A stretch of DNA of 64,000 nt from Xiphias gladius (Eukaryota; Chordata; Actinopteri; Istiophoriformes; Xiphiidae), in assembly GCF_016859285.1 (NCBI RefSeq), contig NC_053421.1, forward strand, positions 769,971-833,970, read 5' to 3'. The notes beneath the pieces were generated by a model. It ran no database searches. It was not told where the DNA came from and was given only the letters and a program-made list of their open reading frames with translations. This document shows positions 61,266 through 64,000 of this stretch, one piece after another (positions within the stretch are counted from its first letter, which is position 1; each line of letters starts with the position of its first letter). A program made the translations under genes and the position numbers.

Positions 61266-63731
61266 AAAATTATTTAAAAACTGAAAATCACTAAAGGAAT
61301 TAAAAGAAAAAGCATCAAACTCACACAATTGAGAATCAGGGAAAATTTGGCATTTTTGCAAAAAAAAAAGACCTGAACCATTATCATATCAAATAGATTC
61401 TCAATTTTTCTCAGTCAATTTATCATTTCAGTTATACTTGTATATACTATTGGTAGTAATTTAAAACAAAACATCATAATTTGTAAAGTAATCATTAAAA
61501 GCTGTCAATTAAATGTAATGGAGTACAAAGTACAGTATTTTTCACTAAAATATGGTGGAGAATAAGTTTAAAGTAGCATGAAAAGATAATACAGGTTAAG
61601 TACTAGTACCACCAAATTGTACTTATGTACAGTACTTGAGTAAATCTCCTTAGCCACATTCCACCGCTTATGAAAACTATCTATTGTTTCTATTATTACA
61701 AGTCTGGGCATCAAGTTCACATGTCTTTGCCTATGTATCAATGACATGGACCTGGGAATTCCATTTTTAGATGAATAAACACTTTCTTCATTGTCAAACA
61801 GGACAATCCAAGTAAACAGTATACCATATGCAGGCATGTTTACAGTGGGAAAACCTTAACTAAGACATAGCCTTAATTCTCACATATTACACAAAAACAA
61901 AAGATACAATGCAGTATTACAGTTTACTGTTTGCATTTCATACACTTTGTCAGCTTTTAGATGAATTATTCATCGAAAATGCAATCAGGGCTGTTGCTAG
62001 GATCATAAAGAATACTAAGGTCAAATTGTCCCAAAGCACCAAAAATAGTAAATTAGAAAAAAAAAAATCAAAATTTTTCATATTTTATTTGTTCAGTTTA
62101 TTATTCTTTTAAGTTTTCTGTGTTTCTTTTCCCAACATGAAGGCCTAAATGCTGTTTCAAAGCCTTTTCCATGTTGCCAGGAACACAATTCTGGAGGGAA
62201 ACACTGAACAGTTTATCTATTTCTTGGCTTAAAAGAAGTCCAATTTAAATATGTTTAAGTTTGATAAATTGTAGAATGGACATTCCTGAAGCTGTGGTTG
62301 TTCTATCAGAGGTGGGGATTGGGGGGCTCTGCCTGCAGGACCAATCCTGGACCCCCCAAAAATGCAGTGGTAAAGTGAACTTTTTTAAATGACGTGGCCA
62401 TATAATTTTTCATTCACTTTCCTAAAATGTGTGAAACACCACCCCTCTGTTTTATAACCATTGTTAAATGTCAGTCAATGTGTGTGGTCAAAACGATATT
62501 AGCTACATAGTGGTGATGGAGTTCTGTATACAGACAAACAGCGGGGACAGAGCCTGCGTAAACTAGGATTTGTGCAGTGTTTCATTGATTGATTGTTCAC
62601 CTGTGTAGAAGGTCTGCTAGTTGCTTTTGAGAGTTACTTCATCCTTGTTTCATTTGTTGGCTGAGCTGTACTAAAAGTAAGTAGGTTGCAGAAACTATAA
62701 TATTTTAGGGTCTTGTAAGCTATTTTGTATGCTACGCATAAAGAGATGAGTGTGAAAATCATGAATTTGATGCAAGCATTGATATTTTTGATGTGAATAT
62801 AAATGTTTAGATGTGTGATTATTTTTAGTGTGCAATCTTGCAGTATTCAATAGCCTACTGACCTGTACCTTTATGAGAGTATAAGCTTTGTAGCACTGTA
62901 CTTTATATATTTCTGCCATATGTTAAGAAAATACATTGGAAATGTGTCATGTATCTAAAGTCACTTATCTATGATATGTTTCTTTTTGATGTGAACATAA
63001 ATCTGTCTTAAAGTATACTGATTTAATATTGTGTGGTTTGTCGTACATCACAATAGAATGATAGTATAAATTTGTCTTTGTTAACTTTGCTGGTAAAATG
63101 ACATATTATCGTACTTTACACTTTATTTATTTAGGTGACCTGTCTGACTTGGCATCGGAATCACTCCACTGCTAAAATCAGCGATTAGTTTCATAGTTGA
63201 TTTAACTGGCCCCTATGAAACAAAAGCTGGACCCAGACTGGCCTCACTGTGGTGGGCTAGAACCGTCACTGTCCTCAAGGTTACTACAACTGCCAAATTC
63301 TCAGAAATAGTAACAAGGACATGACCTCAGATCCCCAGTCGTAGGTATGGCCCTGATTGCAACTTCTTAAAGTTACTTAACTTAACTTTGTTAAGTTACT
63401 TGCAAATCCACAGTAAGACACAATTTCAAGTGCCATGTTGGTAGTAGAAGTATACAGTGTACAGGGAGAATTGTTGTGTATAAAATAGTAGTTATGCCCT
63501 TCATTGTTTCATGTGCTTATTAGCGGTTGTATCACAGCAGTTTGGTAACAGTCACATTCTTTGGAGAAACATACTCCAGCCTAACACAGCTATTCCTCAG
63601 TCAAACTTGCACATATAGTATCCCATGCTAACAGTGATGAGTATCTAGCAGTCTCCCCACTGTTTTCCTGTGCCCTCAATTTCCTTATCTTATTCACCAA
63701 TAAAATGAAAAGCAGATCACATCCTCCTCCT
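61266..63731. other. AT-rich region downstream of the CALHM gene
   Basis: It probably contains the 3' untranslated region of the minus-strand CALHM gene at its right edge. No other gene or named repeat was recognised. Confidence 0.4.
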
Positions 63732-64000
63732 CTAGCTCATCTCTTTTCCATACTCGAAGTCAATGACAGGTCTCTTCTCTGGTGTGCTGTCCCTGTCTGT
63801 CCTGTCCATGTACCACTGCAGGGTGCTGTAATACTGCTCGCTCCTGGAAAAGGTGTAGTGTGCAGAGATCTCCTCCCATGCCTTATGGTTGGGGAAAGGA
63901 AATGGATGAGGGTCCTTATTCTCAAAGGTGCTCTGCAGGTTTCTCTTGGCCAGCTTGGTTTCATAGTTCACAGCAAAGGTGTCAAAATGCTCCTTCTCCA
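63732..64000 (-). CDS. CALHM family channel (CALHM5/CALHM6-like), C-terminal part, cut by window end
   Basis: CALHM proteins form large-pore plasma-membrane channels. Only the cytosolic C-terminus is in the window. On the minus strand the open frame runs from the window edge to TAG at 63734-63732: about 88 residues, starting EKEHFDTFAVNYETKLAKRN. It matches the C-terminal helical domain I recall for human CALHM6: ATELAKENIKCFFEG corresponds to ETKLAKRNLQSTFEN, and EWQQISSLYTFNPKGQYYSML to AWEEISAHYTFSRSEQYYSTL. There is no true start inside the window; an apparent GTG or ATG near 63970 is internal. The four transmembrane helices must lie to the right. Neighbouring rwdd1 supports CALHM4/5/6 identity, since these genes adjoin RWDD1 in human. 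The exact paralogue cannot be decided from this part. Confidence 0.85.
   Translation of the reverse strand, partial: EKEHFDTFAVNYETKLAKRNLQSTFENKDPHPFPFPNHKAWEEISAHYTFSRSEQYYSTLQWYMDRTDRDSTPEKRPVIDFEYGKEMS

Overview
The window is vertebrate nuclear DNA, almost certainly from a ray-finned (teleost) fish. Genes are split by GT-AG introns. The repeats are typical of fish: several Tc1-like transposons, L2/CR1-like and L1-like LINE pieces, a PIF/Harbinger remnant and many short inverted-repeat elements. I cannot name the species. No CRISPR array, operon, rRNA or tRNA was seen.

Four host genes can be supported, and I rebuilt exon structures by matching splice sites and reading frame. (1) zup1 (zufsp), + strand, 11791-34929: a 10-coding-exon gene for a 631-residue K63-ubiquitin-specific deubiquitinase with complete catalytic Cys/His/Asp. 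(2) A SULT3-type cytosolic sulfotransferase, + strand, 39925-46281: 6 coding exons, 300 residues. (3) rwdd1, - strand, 48939-55062: 7 exons, 240 residues, the DRG2-binding protein DFRP2. (4) The last coding part of a CALHM5/6-like channel, - strand, 63732 to the window end, cut by the edge. From memory, CALHM5/6, RWDD1 and ZUP1 are also neighbours on human 6q22.1 in the same relative orientations, and mouse Sult3a genes lie in the matching interval, so this looks like a conserved vertebrate block. The genes do not form a pathway; their proximity appears to be inherited synteny.

Layout: 1-9.85 kb is dense dead transposon sequence. It contains a LINE reverse-transcriptase tail, an L1-like element split by a long L2/CR1-like element with an esterase-type ORF1, a Harbinger transposase relic and a Tc1 copy. 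At 10.2-10.56 kb there is a plausible zup1 promoter and 5' untranslated exon. zup1 fills 11.8-35.2 kb, and its 12.5-kb fifth intron is packed with nested transposons. From 35,470 to 39,376 lies a direct tandem duplication of about 1.94 kb whose two copies differ by two substitutions, five homopolymer steps and one microsatellite step. It ends just upstream of the sulfotransferase. sult3 and rwdd1 converge on a quiet 46.3-48.9 kb gap. An L1-like fragment sits in an rwdd1 intron. From 56.7 to 61.3 kb there is a further repeat cluster, then unremarkable AT-rich DNA up to the CALHM exon.

The main points for follow-up are the near-identical tandem duplication next to sult3 (recent event or assembly artefact), the rearranged zinc-finger set in zup1, an unclassified TIR element family present three times, and a roughly 3-kb long-inverted-repeat element. 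I found no convincing evidence of an undescribed multi-gene system.
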